From Parabacteroides acidifaciens (GTDB lineage Bacteria > Bacteroidota > Bacteroidia > Bacteroidales > Tannerellaceae): a stretch of DNA of 45,435 nucleotides. The notes under the pieces are model-generated. The model had not been told where the DNA came from and searched no databases. It worked only from the letters and a program-made list of their open reading frames with translations. The stretch spans positions 1-45,435 of the forward strand of contig NZ_QREV01000008.1 of the NCBI RefSeq assembly GCF_003363715.1, given 5' to 3'. The translations under genes were made by a program, and so were the position numbers. Below are positions 17,706-26,209 of this stretch, piece after piece (position 1 is the first letter of the stretch; each line of letters opens with the position of its first letter).

Positions 17706-17713
17706 CAAAAGTA
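17706..17713 (-). promoter_or_regulatory. -7 promoter element of the metal-efflux operon
   Basis: The minus strand reads TACTTTTG (TAnnTTTG), about 47 bases before the adaptor ATG. The TTAGA array begins about 24 bases further upstream. Confidence 0.55.
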
Positions 17714-17736
17714 GAACGCCTATGTTTGTGAGGCAG

Positions 17737-17774
17737 TTAGAAAACTATTAGAAGAGAATTAGAAAACCATTAGA
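17737..17774. promoter_or_regulatory. Four TTAGA motifs at 11-bp spacing: probable regulator-binding array
   Basis: TTAGA begins at 17737, 17748, 17759 and 17770, an exact 11-base period. Seen as larger units, TTAGAAAACTATTAG (17737-17751) is repeated as TTAGAAAACCATTAG (17759-17773). The array sits about 24-67 bases upstream of the efflux operon's -7 element, where an OmpR-type response regulator would activate. It also lies just before the divergent gene at 17825. No regulator gene is adjacent. Confidence 0.6.
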
Positions 17775-17824
17775 GGAGCGATCAAAAAGTAAACAACTTA
17801 TTCTTGTCGGATGTTATAATTACA

Positions 17825-20371
17825 ATGAGTGAAATGGCGCAAATACATTGGTTTTACCGGGGGGTGTTTACTTGTCTGTTGCTTGTCTTGCTGTCCCCGT
17901 TTCGTGCGGATGCTGCCGTGCAAGATACTGTCAGGCGGTCTATCTATCCGCAGGATATGAAAAATAAAAGCGACCTTTACAATAAGCTTTGGGGCGTGCA
18001 CTACCGGACGCTTTATACTATTCCGATTACGGTAGAAGCTGTCACGCTACATACGCTTTTAGGGGGTATGCAGGGAGTGGATCAAGCAGCAGATTTCCAT
18101 GCCCTGATCCTGGCCGACCGGCACAACCGGCTGTATATGCTCAAGCCGCTTGGCGGTTCCACCAGCTTCCTCGAATCCAAGTTCTTTCGTGAGATGTATA
18201 GTAAGAAAGAATTCAAGGGAACTTATCTTGATAAGTTTATCGGGGATGCCTATACCATTATTAACCCTTACACCTTTCTTGCCACCGACCGGATGGCAGA
18301 GATCGCCGGACTGAGTAATAACAATTCCCGTATTTATTTTATGCAGGGAGGAACACAGGAAGATACGATTGCCAACGGAGCCAGCATCCACAACAAACTG
18401 ATCAGCCTTCGGAACGTGCCCGACACTGCTACCCAAAGGAACATCTTTTCTACCGAACAGCTGCTCAAACAGATACGGCAGAGCAAATCCTACCAGGTGA
18501 ATCAGCAGGAATACATTGCCGAACGCTTGTACGATATGCTGATAGGCGACTGGAACAAGATTCCCGAAAACTGGAATTGGCGGGCTGTGCATTTGTCCGA
18601 CAGTATATTGTTTACTCCGATCGTGATAGACCGCAATCATGCCTTTACTAAGACTGACGGTTTGCTGTTCAAACAAATGTTGAAAGTCTTGGGACTCGGT
18701 TTTATTACAAACTTCAGCGATCATCCGAAAGATGTCGAGAAGATCAATACGCTTGGCTATACACTCGATATGGCATTAACAGGCCAGACAGACGAACAGG
18801 TCTGGATACAACAAGCTTTGATTCTCCAAAAGACCCTGACCGATTCGGTTATAAACGAGGCGTTCCGGCTTCTCCCTCCTGAAATCCAGGGAACCGAGAC
18901 GGATGCAATAAAGGCGAAACTGCTAATCCGTCGTGACAGCCTGCCGTATATGGCTCACCGTTATTACCGGAAACTGCAACGGACACCTGTCCTGACGGCT
19001 ACGGATGGGGACGACCGGATCATGCTCGAACGCTTCGGACATGACAGCCTGCGGGTCTGCATCTATCCGAAAGGAAATCCTGTACCCTCTTTTCAAAAGA
19101 AATATTCCGGTAAGGATACTGAAGAAATCTGGCTGTATGGACTGGATGGCAATGACGAGTATGAGGTGAGGGGAGAAGCCGCAAAGGAGTTTCCCGTCTA
19201 TCTGATAGCCGGACCGGGACGTAATACGTATAATATGGAGCAAGCCCGCCGGATTCGTATTTATGCGAATGAATCCGATCGTGATCGTCTGAAATCTGTT
19301 TCCGGTGTCCATAAAATCATATCAGACAGTCCTGCTATCCACGACTACGACTATGAGAAGGTGAAATATAAAAAGCTTGAGTTCACTCCCTGGGGATTCT
19401 ACGATTCTGATATAGGCTTTAGCTTAGGGGCTTTCTTTACCTATACGATGTACGGCTTCAAACAGTCGCCTTTCACCTTCCGCCACCGTATTGGTTACAA
19501 CTATTTGCAGGGATTCATGTATCAGGGAACATTTCCTTTTTATGACGAGCGGAAGAGCTTCAATCTCGATGCTTTCATCGCTTCGCCCCGTAACTTCTTC
19601 AACTTCTTCGGTTACGGCAATAATTCGGAAGGCTTCAAAGATGAGGCGAAAAACTATAACCGTGTCACGCTTCGGCAATATTCGTTGATCCCTTCTTTCC
19701 GTATGGAAATGAAACGGAACCAGCTGTTAACGCTGTCCGCTTCGTTCGAGATGTATAAAGCTAAGCAGACGGAAGGCCGGTATATCAGCCAGATACTTCC
19801 TGACAATCATCCGATATATGGGATGAACTTGTTTGCCGGAGTGGAAGCTGCCTATCAGATCGGGATGGCTCCGGCTTCTTTTATTCCCAAACTGGAAGTG
19901 GCTGCTTCATCCGGTTGGAAGATGAACTTGAAAAATCCGGGGCGCAACTTCCCGTATTCTAAACTGGACCTGTCCGCCACGTTCCGATGCTCGGATCGTT
20001 TTTCGATAGAGACCGGGGCGGAAGTGAAGCTTTTATATAATAATAAATATGATTTTTATCAGGCTGCCGGTATTACCTTACGGGGGTTCCGGGATAACCG
20101 TTTTATCGGAAAGCAGTCTTTCTACCAGCATACCGATTTCCGACTGGATATGGGGAAGATCCAAAACCCGTTCACACCGCTGAAATACGGACTGTTTACC
20201 GGTTTCGACTATGGGCGCGTCTGGTTTCCGGACGAGCATTCCCGAAAGTGGCATACTTCTTATGGAGGAGGTTTCTGGCTGACGGTTGTGAATAAGGTGA
20301 CGACTCAATATTCCTGGTTCGGTTCGGAGGAAGGGGCACGTTTTCTGTTTGCGATAAGGCTGGATGTTTGA
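17825..20371 (+). CDS. Large outer-membrane protein: unknown N-terminal domain plus Omp85-like beta-barrel
   Basis: About 848 residues with a signal peptide (FTCLLLVLLSPFRADA). Residues of about 45-520 form a soluble region I do not recognise; it contains DRHNRLYMLKPLGGS, RLYDMLIGDWN and a glycine/aspartate stretch (LYGLDGNDEYEV). The last 300 residues are rich in aromatic-ended beta strands, and TLRGFRDNRFIGKQSFYQ near the C-terminus resembles the (V/L)RG(F/Y) motif of Omp85/TpsB barrels. Bacteroidetes have related barrels fused to phosphoesterase domains, but no metallophosphoesterase motifs are visible here. The start at 17825 is the first ATG; 17834 is possible. It is divergent from the efflux operon and may share its control region. 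Confidence 0.6.
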   Translation: MSEMAQIHWFYRGVFTCLLLVLLSPFRADAAVQDTVRRSIYPQDMKNKSDLYNKLWGVHYRTLYTIPITVEAVTLHTLLGGMQGVDQAADFHALILADRHNRLYMLKPLGGSTSFLESKFFREMYSKKEFKGTYLDKFIGDAYTIINPYTFLATDRMAEIAGLSNNNSRIYFMQGGTQEDTIANGASIHNKLISLRNVPDTATQRNIFSTEQLLKQIRQSKSYQVNQQEYIAERLYDMLIGDWNKIPENWNWRAVHLSDSILFTPIVIDRNHAFTKTDGLLFKQMLKVLGLGFITNFSDHPKDVEKINTLGYTLDMALTGQTDEQVWIQQALILQKTLTDSVINEAFRLLPPEIQGTETDAIKAKLLIRRDSLPYMAHRYYRKLQRTPVLTATDGDDRIMLERFGHDSLRVCIYPKGNPVPSFQKKYSGKDTEEIWLYGLDGNDEYEVRGEAAKEFPVYLIAGPGRNTYNMEQARRIRIYANESDRDRLKSVSGVHKIISDSPAIHDYDYEKVKYKKLEFTPWGFYDSDIGFSLGAFFTYTMYGFKQSPFTFRHRIGYNYLQGFMYQGTFPFYDERKSFNLDAFIASPRNFFNFFGYGNNSEGFKDEAKNYNRVTLRQYSLIPSFRMEMKRNQLLTLSASFEMYKAKQTEGRYISQILPDNHPIYGMNLFAGVEAAYQIGMAPASFIPKLEVAASSGWKMNLKNPGRNFPYSKLDLSATFRCSDRFSIETGAEVKLLYNNKYDFYQAAGITLRGFRDNRFIGKQSFYQHTDFRLDMGKIQNPFTPLKYGLFTGFDYGRVWFPDEHSRKWHTSYGGGFWLTVVNKVTTQYSWFGSEEGARFLFAIRLDV

Positions 20372-20396
20372 GGGATAGAATCAGAAATAAAAAAAA

Positions 20397-20430
20397 GCGG
20401 GTAGTTTTTGTTACGCTACCCGCCTGTTTT
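20397..20430. terminator. Bidirectional terminator between convergent genes
   Basis: GCGGGTAG (20397-20404) pairs with CTACCCGC (20416-20423). It is preceded by a run of A and followed by CTGTTTTT, so it can serve both strands. Confidence 0.75.
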
Positions 20431-20434
20431 TGCT

Positions 20435-21643
20435 TTATTTGATTGTCACAGTCAACGGCTCTTTCAGATTCTGTGCGAACTTCTGCACATAGTCGAACCA
20501 TTCGGCGGAATTCTTGAAACCCCATTTGCTCCAGCCTGCACCACTGTAATAAGTATATGTGTCGCCCGGATTGTAAGTGCTGTAAGCCAAAACATGTCCT
20601 TCGGCGCCGCGTTCGGCTTTTTCTTTGTCCGAAAATTTGACAGCTTTTGCTTCGTTGATCTTTTCCGGGAATACGGCAGCAACAAACGTCTGGCCGTTTG
20701 CCGGTTCTTCCGGATCGGCATAGGCAATGTAACCTTTAGCGGCATCTGCCTGGTAGTCTTCGCTCGGTTCATGCAGTACGATACCGGTAACAACCGGTGT
20801 AGCCTCTGTCAGGTTATCGTATGCAACGGAAATCTTATTCAACTGTGAACCTGCATCGAGAGATATCATGCGTGTTTCGATCACGTTGCTGTTATCTTTT
20901 ACGGTCAGCGGATTGTAAACCAGTTTAACGGTGAAACGCAGCGGACCGTTATCCAGAATCTGATACTCTTTATAGCAATACGGATAAACGATAGAGTCGT
21001 TGGCCAGCAGGGCGGAAGTTCCGGCTCCCAAAGTCGGGCCTACCTTATAATAATCCAGCCCGTTGCCATGATCGATATGGTATGAAACCGATTCTGCCAA
21101 TTGCTGGGCGGCTTTCGGATCCGTTTTACGCAGTTCTGCAATCTTTGCTTTTGTTTCCGGGTCCAGTTCCGTCTTGTAACGCATATCGACAACCGGTTCG
21201 GATACGCATTTAACCCAGACATCGCAGCCATAAGCCTTTTCTCCGGAAGCCTGAAGGGCAGGACCATAGGTACGGAACGCAATGCGGTCATTTTCCCAGG
21301 CTACGTCGTCTACACGTTCGGGATATTGTTTTCCGCAAGCAATCGTTTTAAATTCTTCCGGTGTCCCCGGAGTAATCTTGTATGTCACGTTTTCACCAGC
21401 CTTGACGGAGACAGGGAAAATGATTTTGTTGTCATACGTTACCTGATAGGGAATCTGGGAGCCGCTGTTGTCGGAAATGATAAACGTTTCTCCATTCAGT
21501 TTGGCAACAGCATCCGATGTGATTTCGGTAATTTCATTCGTACGGTCCGTTGCGGACGGATTGCTGATGGTTATCTCGACCACCTTTTCCTGCGTGCACG
21601 CAAACGCAGAAGCTGCTAACAATAAGCTGAAAATCTTCTTCAT
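20435..21643 (-). CDS. DUF4861-family lipoprotein
   Basis: A 402-residue exported protein. The N-terminus MKKIFSLLLAASAFACTQEK has a lipobox-like end (AFAC). The body matches my memory of DUF4861, a Bacteroidetes family of beta-rich proteins often found with pectin or other polysaccharide utilisation genes; recognisable parts are ITISNPSATDR, WENDRIAFRTYGPAL, YHIDHGNGLDYYKVG and GAGWSKWGF near the C-terminus. The biochemical role is not established as far as I know. No SusC/SusD or glycosidase gene is next to it here, so the usual context is lacking. The 245-bp repeat lies 185 bases upstream of its start. Confidence 0.7.
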   Translation of the reverse strand: MKKIFSLLLAASAFACTQEKVVEITISNPSATDRTNEITEITSDAVAKLNGETFIISDNSGSQIPYQVTYDNKIIFPVSVKAGENVTYKITPGTPEEFKTIACGKQYPERVDDVAWENDRIAFRTYGPALQASGEKAYGCDVWVKCVSEPVVDMRYKTELDPETKAKIAELRKTDPKAAQQLAESVSYHIDHGNGLDYYKVGPTLGAGTSALLANDSIVYPYCYKEYQILDNGPLRFTVKLVYNPLTVKDNSNVIETRMISLDAGSQLNKISVAYDNLTEATPVVTGIVLHEPSEDYQADAAKGYIAYADPEEPANGQTFVAAVFPEKINEAKAVKFSDKEKAERGAEGHVLAYSTYNPGDTYTYYSGAGWSKWGFKNSAEWFDYVQKFAQNLKEPLTVTIK

Positions 21644-21827
21644 AAATTTGTTATGTGTTTAATTTAATATATTCGTTGATATTGATTTTGCAAATTTGGT
21701 TGTAAAAATAGGGATTATTCATTAAGTTTTCAAAAGTAAGCACCGCTTTGTTGAGCAGATTTGTTGTTTAAAGGTTATTTATACTTTTTTTGTGTGTTCA
21801 TATGTAGGTCGGACGGCTGTAGGATTT

Positions 21828-22072
21828 ACAATAACCCCCTTTTAGGGCTGTTTTTCTATTTCATCCGAAATCTTGATCGATTTTGGTTTGACTTTTTTCA
21901 TGGTTTATCCCTTCCTGTCTGACAATAGGTGGGGTGAGGTGCGCAGCCCGTTCTGAAAAGCATTCTTTTTGATTGCCGGAAGGCATAAACACCGACAAAG
22001 TGATAAAGCTTAACTCCCGGAGAATCGCCTGTAGCAAAACAAAGGCGGACTGCGTCTCAAATATGCAAGGAA
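21828..22072. repeat. 245-bp interspersed intergenic repeat, copy 1
   Basis: Begins ACAATAACCCCCT and ends GCAAGGAA, as does copy 2 at 45191-45435 in the same orientation. The best-kept parts are 21870-21890 and the 34 bases at 21994-22027, which are identical to 45357-45390. The middle is diverged with small compensating gaps, yet total length is equal. No transposase or clear terminal inverted repeats were seen. Confidence 0.8.
21842..21901 (-). CDS. 19-residue small ORF inside the 245-bp repeat
   Basis: MKKVKPKSIKISDEIEKQP, preceded by a purine-rich AGGAAGGG. The second repeat copy has the cognate frame MKRVNPKPIKISDEIEKWP, extended by 11 residues. Changes between copies include both silent and amino-acid changes, so coding selection is not shown. 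It may simply ride on conserved DNA. Confidence 0.25.
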   Translation of the reverse strand: MKKVKPKSIKISDEIEKQP

Positions 22073-22097
22073 AATTTCGGGAGCTTGTCGCCACGAC

Positions 22098-22173
22098 GAC
22101 CGTCTTCATCGCCCTCGCGACCGTCTTCATTGGAATGGTGACCGTCTTCATAGGGTACGGCGACCGTCTTCAT
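22098..22173. repeat. Minisatellite: four GACCGTCTTCAT units, 21-22 bp apart
   Basis: GACCGTCTTCAT begins at 22098, 22119, 22140 and 22162 with unlike spacers of 9-10 bases. The unit is conserved and the spacers are not, which resembles spaced protein-binding sites or a degenerate minisatellite. It lies 25 bases beyond repeat copy 1. Confidence 0.7.
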
Positions 22174-22467
22174 GGCGATAAAGTACCTCGAAAATGAAAT
22201 AAAGGTTGACTTCCCTGCCTAAAGACTCCTGGAAAAGAAGAAAAAGTCCCTTTTTGACGTCCGAAAAGTGGATTAACATTTGTTTGCTTTCAGTCCTTTT
22301 CTTAACCTAAAAAATGCGTTTTATACAATAAGTCCCTTCGGAAATTTAAAACAGTATCTATAAATATAAAGGGGTGAGTGGCTAAGTGAAAATTGTAGAA
22401 AAGTAGAATTATTTGGTCAAATTGATATATTCTTAAAGGCCGGAGGATAATATGTCGGAAATATTTC
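22174..22467. other. Upstream region of the PhoH-like gene, no gene seen
   Basis: Nearly 300 bases with no credible coding frame or RNA gene. Short poly-A and poly-T tracts occur around 22235-22255 but no clear hairpin with a U-tail. Confidence 0.4.
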
Positions 22468-22475
22468 TATCTTTA
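22468..22475 (+). promoter_or_regulatory. Probable -7 promoter element of the PhoH-like gene
   Basis: TATCTTTA, one base off TAnnTTTG, 27 bases before the ATG. Confidence 0.4.
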
Positions 22476-22501
22476 AGGCATAATCATTAAATCGAAAGAT
22501 C

Positions 22502-23833
22502 ATGGGAGTAAAGAAGAATTTTGTGTTGGATACCAATGTTATCTTACACGATTACAAGTGTATTGAGAACTTTCAGGAGAATGATATTTATCTTCCGATC
22601 GTTGTGTTGGAAGAGTTGGATAAATTTAAAAAGGGGAGCGACCAGATTAACTACAACGCCCGCGAGTTCGTACGCGAGCTGGATACGTTGACCAGCAATG
22701 ATCTCTTTTTAAAAGGCGCCTCACTGGGGCCGGGCAAAGGTTCTTTGCATGTGGTGACCGGTGACAAATATCAGGAGAAGATTTACCAGTCGTTCCCGGA
22801 GAAAACAGCAGATCATCGCATACTGTCGTGCACACTCTCCGTTGCGGAAGCCGAAAAGAACAAAAAGGTAAAAACCATTCTGGTGACAAAAGACGTGAAC
22901 CTGCGGATGAAAGCTCGTTCGCTGGGTATCGAAGTGGAAGATTACATAACCGACAAGGTTGTCAATGTCGATATATTTGAACGTGCACAAGATACTTACG
23001 AGAATATCGATCCGGATCTGATCGATAAAATGTATGCCACATCTGACGGCATCGATGCCGACCTGTTCGACATAAAATCAAAGTTGGACCCGAACGAATG
23101 CTTTATACTGAAAAGTGTCCGCAATTCTGTTTTAGCCCGCTATAATCCATTTACGAATACATTCAAGAAAGTCGATAAAGGCACAAACTACGGCATCCAG
23201 CCCCGCAATGCGGAACAGAGCTTTGCTTTTGAGATTTTGAACGACCCGGATGTGAAACTTGTCGGATTGACCGGAAAGGCCGGTACGGGTAAAACCTTGC
23301 TGGCGTTAGCTTCTGCCTTGAAACAGGTGAATGTCTACAAGCAAATCCTGCTGGCGCGTCCGATCGTTGCTTTAGCAAATAAGGACTTAGGATTCCTGCC
23401 CGGCGACGAGAAACAGAAGGTGGCTCCCTATATGCAGCCGTTGTTTGACAACCTGAATGTCATCAAGGGACAGTTCTCACCCGGCAGTGCCGATGCCCGT
23501 AAGATCGACGAGCTGCAAAAGGGCGGACAGTTGGTTATCGAAGCATTAGCTTTCATCCGCGGGCGTAGCCTTTCGGATACATTCTGTATCATTGATGAAG
23601 CACAGAACCTGACGCCGCACGAGATCAAGACGATTATCACCCGTGCCGGCGAAGGAACGAAAATGGTCTTTACCGGTGATATCCAGCAAATCGACTCGCC
23701 TTATCTGGATGCCCAGAGTAACGGGCTCGCCTATATGGTGGATAAGATGAAAGGACAGGACCTGTTTGCCCATGTCAACCTGATAAAAGGTGAACGCAGC
23801 CAGTTGTCCGAATTAGCGTCTAATTTATTGTAA
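22502..23833 (+). CDS. PIN-PhoH ATPase (YlaK-like)
   Basis: A 443-residue cytoplasmic protein with an N-terminal PIN ribonuclease domain (residues 5-150: FVLDTNVILHDY with acidic D10, VVLEELDKF, and ILVTKDVNLRMKA) fused to a PhoH-type P-loop ATPase. Walker A is GLTGKAGTGKT at 255-265 and Walker B is FCIIDEAQNLTPHEIK; FTGDIQQID follows. This architecture (PhoH2/YlaK) is known as an RNA-dependent helicase/nuclease in other bacteria and is related to toxin-antitoxin PIN proteins, but no antitoxin gene lies upstream here. It stands as a single gene with its own promoter and a terminator after it. Confidence 0.92.
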   Translation: MGVKKNFVLDTNVILHDYKCIENFQENDIYLPIVVLEELDKFKKGSDQINYNAREFVRELDTLTSNDLFLKGASLGPGKGSLHVVTGDKYQEKIYQSFPEKTADHRILSCTLSVAEAEKNKKVKTILVTKDVNLRMKARSLGIEVEDYITDKVVNVDIFERAQDTYENIDPDLIDKMYATSDGIDADLFDIKSKLDPNECFILKSVRNSVLARYNPFTNTFKKVDKGTNYGIQPRNAEQSFAFEILNDPDVKLVGLTGKAGTGKTLLALASALKQVNVYKQILLARPIVALANKDLGFLPGDEKQKVAPYMQPLFDNLNVIKGQFSPGSADARKIDELQKGGQLVIEALAFIRGRSLSDTFCIIDEAQNLTPHEIKTIITRAGEGTKMVFTGDIQQIDSPYLDAQSNGLAYMVDKMKGQDLFAHVNLIKGERSQLSELASNLL

Positions 23834-23851
23834 CAAATAATTCACAGGAAG

Positions 23852-23884
23852 GGCGTGTCGGAAGTGCTTTTTGACACGCCTTTC
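23852..23884 (+). terminator. Terminator after the PhoH-like gene
   Basis: GGCGTGTC (23852-23859) pairs with GACACGCC (23873-23880), followed by TTTCATT. Confidence 0.65.
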
Positions 23885-23907
23885 ATTCATCCTGATTAAA
23901 TCAATCC

Positions 23908-25125
23908 ATGAAAAAGCTATTCCTTATTTTCGCTTGTCTCTGTATCATCCTTCAATATTCCGAAGCATGTACATCCATCATTATCTCCGGAAAAGCGACC
24001 CCGGACGGCAGACCGCTCATGTGGAAACACCGTGATACGGATGAGCCATATAACCATATTGTTTATGTGGACGAAGGCGGATATCGTTTTCTCGGACTTG
24101 CCAACAGCAGTAACAAGCAGGACGATGCTATATGGACAGGATCTAACGAAACCGGTTTTTCAATTATGAATACCGCATCTTTCAATCTGAAAGATGACGA
24201 TATTGAAGAGATGGATCAAGAAGGGACTTTGATGAGAAAAGCGTTGAAAACATGCAAAACCATCTCTGACTTTGAACATTTGCTGGACACGCTTCCCCGC
24301 CCGTTGCGTGTAGAAGCTAACTTTGGAGTAATCGATGCTTTCGGAGGAGCGGCCTATTACGAAACAAACAACGAACGATATTATAAAAAGGATGTGAACG
24401 ACCCTGTTCTGGCTCCCGACGGATACATCATCTACACGAATTTTTCTTTTGAGGGGCGTAAAGACAAAGGTCTGGGATACATTCGCTATGAAAGCGCCCA
24501 AAAGATTTTTAAGGAAATGGAAAAAGAGGAATTCACTCCCCGGAATATTTTCAAAGAAGCATCCTGTTCCTTCTATAACAGCCTGTTGGATATAGATCTG
24601 AAAAACGAAAATGAAAGTCCTAACCGCCACTCGGGATGGTTCGTCGAGCAAGATTTCATTCCCCGTTCGGAAAGTACGGCATCTATCGTCATACAAGGGG
24701 TAAAACCGGGTATGAATGCTGAATTGACCACCATATGGACTGCATTAGGTTATCCGCCAACTTCGGCAGTCCTTCCTTTATGGGTTAAAATGGGAACAGC
24801 CCAGCCGGCCCTCACTTCTTATGACTCTGTTTGCGGAACAGCTCCTCTCTGCTTATATGCCTCTAAACTGAAAGAGGATGTTTATTCCATTCACAGGGGA
24901 AACGGGCGTAAATATTTACATTGGCAACTGCTCTGGAACAACGAAAAAACGGGTTATATGCAAAAGCTCGCCTCCATCAACGACGAAACCTTTGACGTAT
25001 TCACATCAAAACAGGCGGAATGGGAAAAAAACGGCTTGGACACATCAACGATAAAAGAACTTTACCGAAACGCTGAAATAAAAATCAGAGGGGCTTACCG
25101 GCAATTATCGCTCGAAACAAAATAA
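23908..25125 (+). CDS. Exported Ntn-hydrolase, C45/acyltransferase-like
   Basis: A 405-residue protein with a signal peptide (LFLIFACLCIILQYSEA) followed directly by CTSIIISGKATPDGRPLMWK. A cysteine right after the signal cleavage site, then a conserved arginine in KHRD, is the pattern of N-terminal-nucleophile hydrolases related to C45 peptidases and acyl-CoA:6-APA acyltransferases. GFSIMNTASFN and RVEANFGVIDAFGGAAYYET fit the central sheets. The nucleophile would be the mature N-terminal cysteine. The substrate is unknown; amide hydrolysis (peptides, N-acyl amino acids or bile-acid-like compounds) is possible, and no neighbour narrows it. A second exported Ntn hydrolase of the C69 type occurs at 29846. 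Confidence 0.65.
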   Translation: MKKLFLIFACLCIILQYSEACTSIIISGKATPDGRPLMWKHRDTDEPYNHIVYVDEGGYRFLGLANSSNKQDDAIWTGSNETGFSIMNTASFNLKDDDIEEMDQEGTLMRKALKTCKTISDFEHLLDTLPRPLRVEANFGVIDAFGGAAYYETNNERYYKKDVNDPVLAPDGYIIYTNFSFEGRKDKGLGYIRYESAQKIFKEMEKEEFTPRNIFKEASCSFYNSLLDIDLKNENESPNRHSGWFVEQDFIPRSESTASIVIQGVKPGMNAELTTIWTALGYPPTSAVLPLWVKMGTAQPALTSYDSVCGTAPLCLYASKLKEDVYSIHRGNGRKYLHWQLLWNNEKTGYMQKLASINDETFDVFTSKQAEWEKNGLDTSTIKELYRNAEIKIRGAYRQLSLETK

Positions 25126-25186
25126 CCGGTTTGCATGCAAGGTTTTTCTTTTCTCTACATTTATATAGATAAAAATTCTACGTGTT

Positions 25187-26098
25187 ATGAGAAAGAAACA
25201 AAATGTATGGAAGTTTTTACCCGTTGTAGCCGTAATGGCATTGGCGGGAGTGGCCGGTTGTTCCGGCAATATGGATGATATTCCGGAGCCGGCTCCGGAT
25301 CCGAGGCCGGATATCGTTCGTCCGCCTGTAGAAAAGATTTTGTTGACAGTTGGTTTGGAGGTGCCGGAAGATACGGCGTTCTATTGTTTCAGGCAATGGG
25401 ACAAGGGACTGGGCTTTGCCGTCGTATCGATGGATGGAAAAGGGGTGTTGCTATACCGTTATCCGTCCCATGATCCGCATATGGAGGGGCTTCCGTTTAT
25501 CATGCAGGATAGTTTAAACTCGGTGTCCGCTGTTTTCGGAGGAAATATCGTTTCCGGTGCTGATTCACTGGTCGGCTATTTTATTCACAAAAGTATGATG
25601 AACTACAACATCTGCCAGCAGTATCAGTCGAAAGACGGGACTTTTGGTATGTACGATATTGTGGTTGGTGCGTGCCGTACGGAGACAGATGAAGAAGGAA
25701 ATATATCGGCCTCTATGGTTCTGAAACACCAGACCAGCCAGTTGGCGATCCGGTTTAAGAATGATACCGGCGATGAACTGACCATCGCCTGTGTACAGCT
25801 GGATGTGGTGGACAACAGCACCCCGTTCTACGATTATCTGACAGGTTATTTCGGATTCCGTCAGATGCAACCGCGTTCCGGTTCTATTTTTCTGACGACA
25901 GACAAAACACCGGTGGAGAAAGAAGGTATATTTACAGCTAATATATCCTTGTTTATGGCTGATGAAACAGCGCTCGAAGGAAAGGCTATCCGCTATACGG
26001 TCCGCACGAATAAGGGCGACTATGTCTATACAAAAGAAGGGGAAACATACCGGAAAGGAAACCGATATGTGGAAAATATTAAAATGAAAGGAAGATAA
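25187..26098 (+). CDS. Fimbrillin-associated-like lipoprotein (Mfa2/FimB type)
   Basis: A 303-residue lipoprotein: MRKKQNVWKFL, a hydrophobic run and the lipobox GVAGC, then a proline/aspartate-rich linker (PEPAPDPRPD). The rest is beta-rich with MVLKHQTSQLAIRFKND, as in the transthyretin-like domains of Mfa2/FimB and related fimbrillin-like proteins of Bacteroidales. It ends KGNRYVENIKMKGR, like the last strand of many such proteins. No other fimbrial gene is adjacent, so it may be a lone minor fimbrial or surface protein. The family call is tentative. Confidence 0.5.
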   Translation: MRKKQNVWKFLPVVAVMALAGVAGCSGNMDDIPEPAPDPRPDIVRPPVEKILLTVGLEVPEDTAFYCFRQWDKGLGFAVVSMDGKGVLLYRYPSHDPHMEGLPFIMQDSLNSVSAVFGGNIVSGADSLVGYFIHKSMMNYNICQQYQSKDGTFGMYDIVVGACRTETDEEGNISASMVLKHQTSQLAIRFKNDTGDELTIACVQLDVVDNSTPFYDYLTGYFGFRQMQPRSGSIFLTTDKTPVEKEGIFTANISLFMADETALEGKAIRYTVRTNKGDYVYTKEGETYRKGNRYVENIKMKGR

Positions 26099-26166
26099 AG
26101 TGTGGTAAAAGTGTTACTATATTAATGTTTTGCAGTCTAATCGTTGTGTAATCCCGAATAAGTTTC

Positions 26167-26174
26167 TATTTTTG
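26167..26174 (+). promoter_or_regulatory. -7 promoter element of the arginine decarboxylase gene
   Basis: TATTTTTG matches TAnnTTTG, 36 bases before the ATG. Confidence 0.55.
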
Positions 26175-26209
26175 TGCCCTTATTATTAATTAGTAAAACA
26201 TATTCGTAG

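Noticed and set aside
22098-22173. CRISPR array
   Set aside because: Units are only 12 bases with 9-10-base spacers, far below CRISPR sizes, and no cas gene is present.
23908-25125. Bile salt hydrolase/penicillin V acylase
   Set aside because: The mature N-terminal cysteine fits Ntn hydrolases broadly, but I could not confirm the specific choloylglycine-hydrolase residues, so only the wider family is called.
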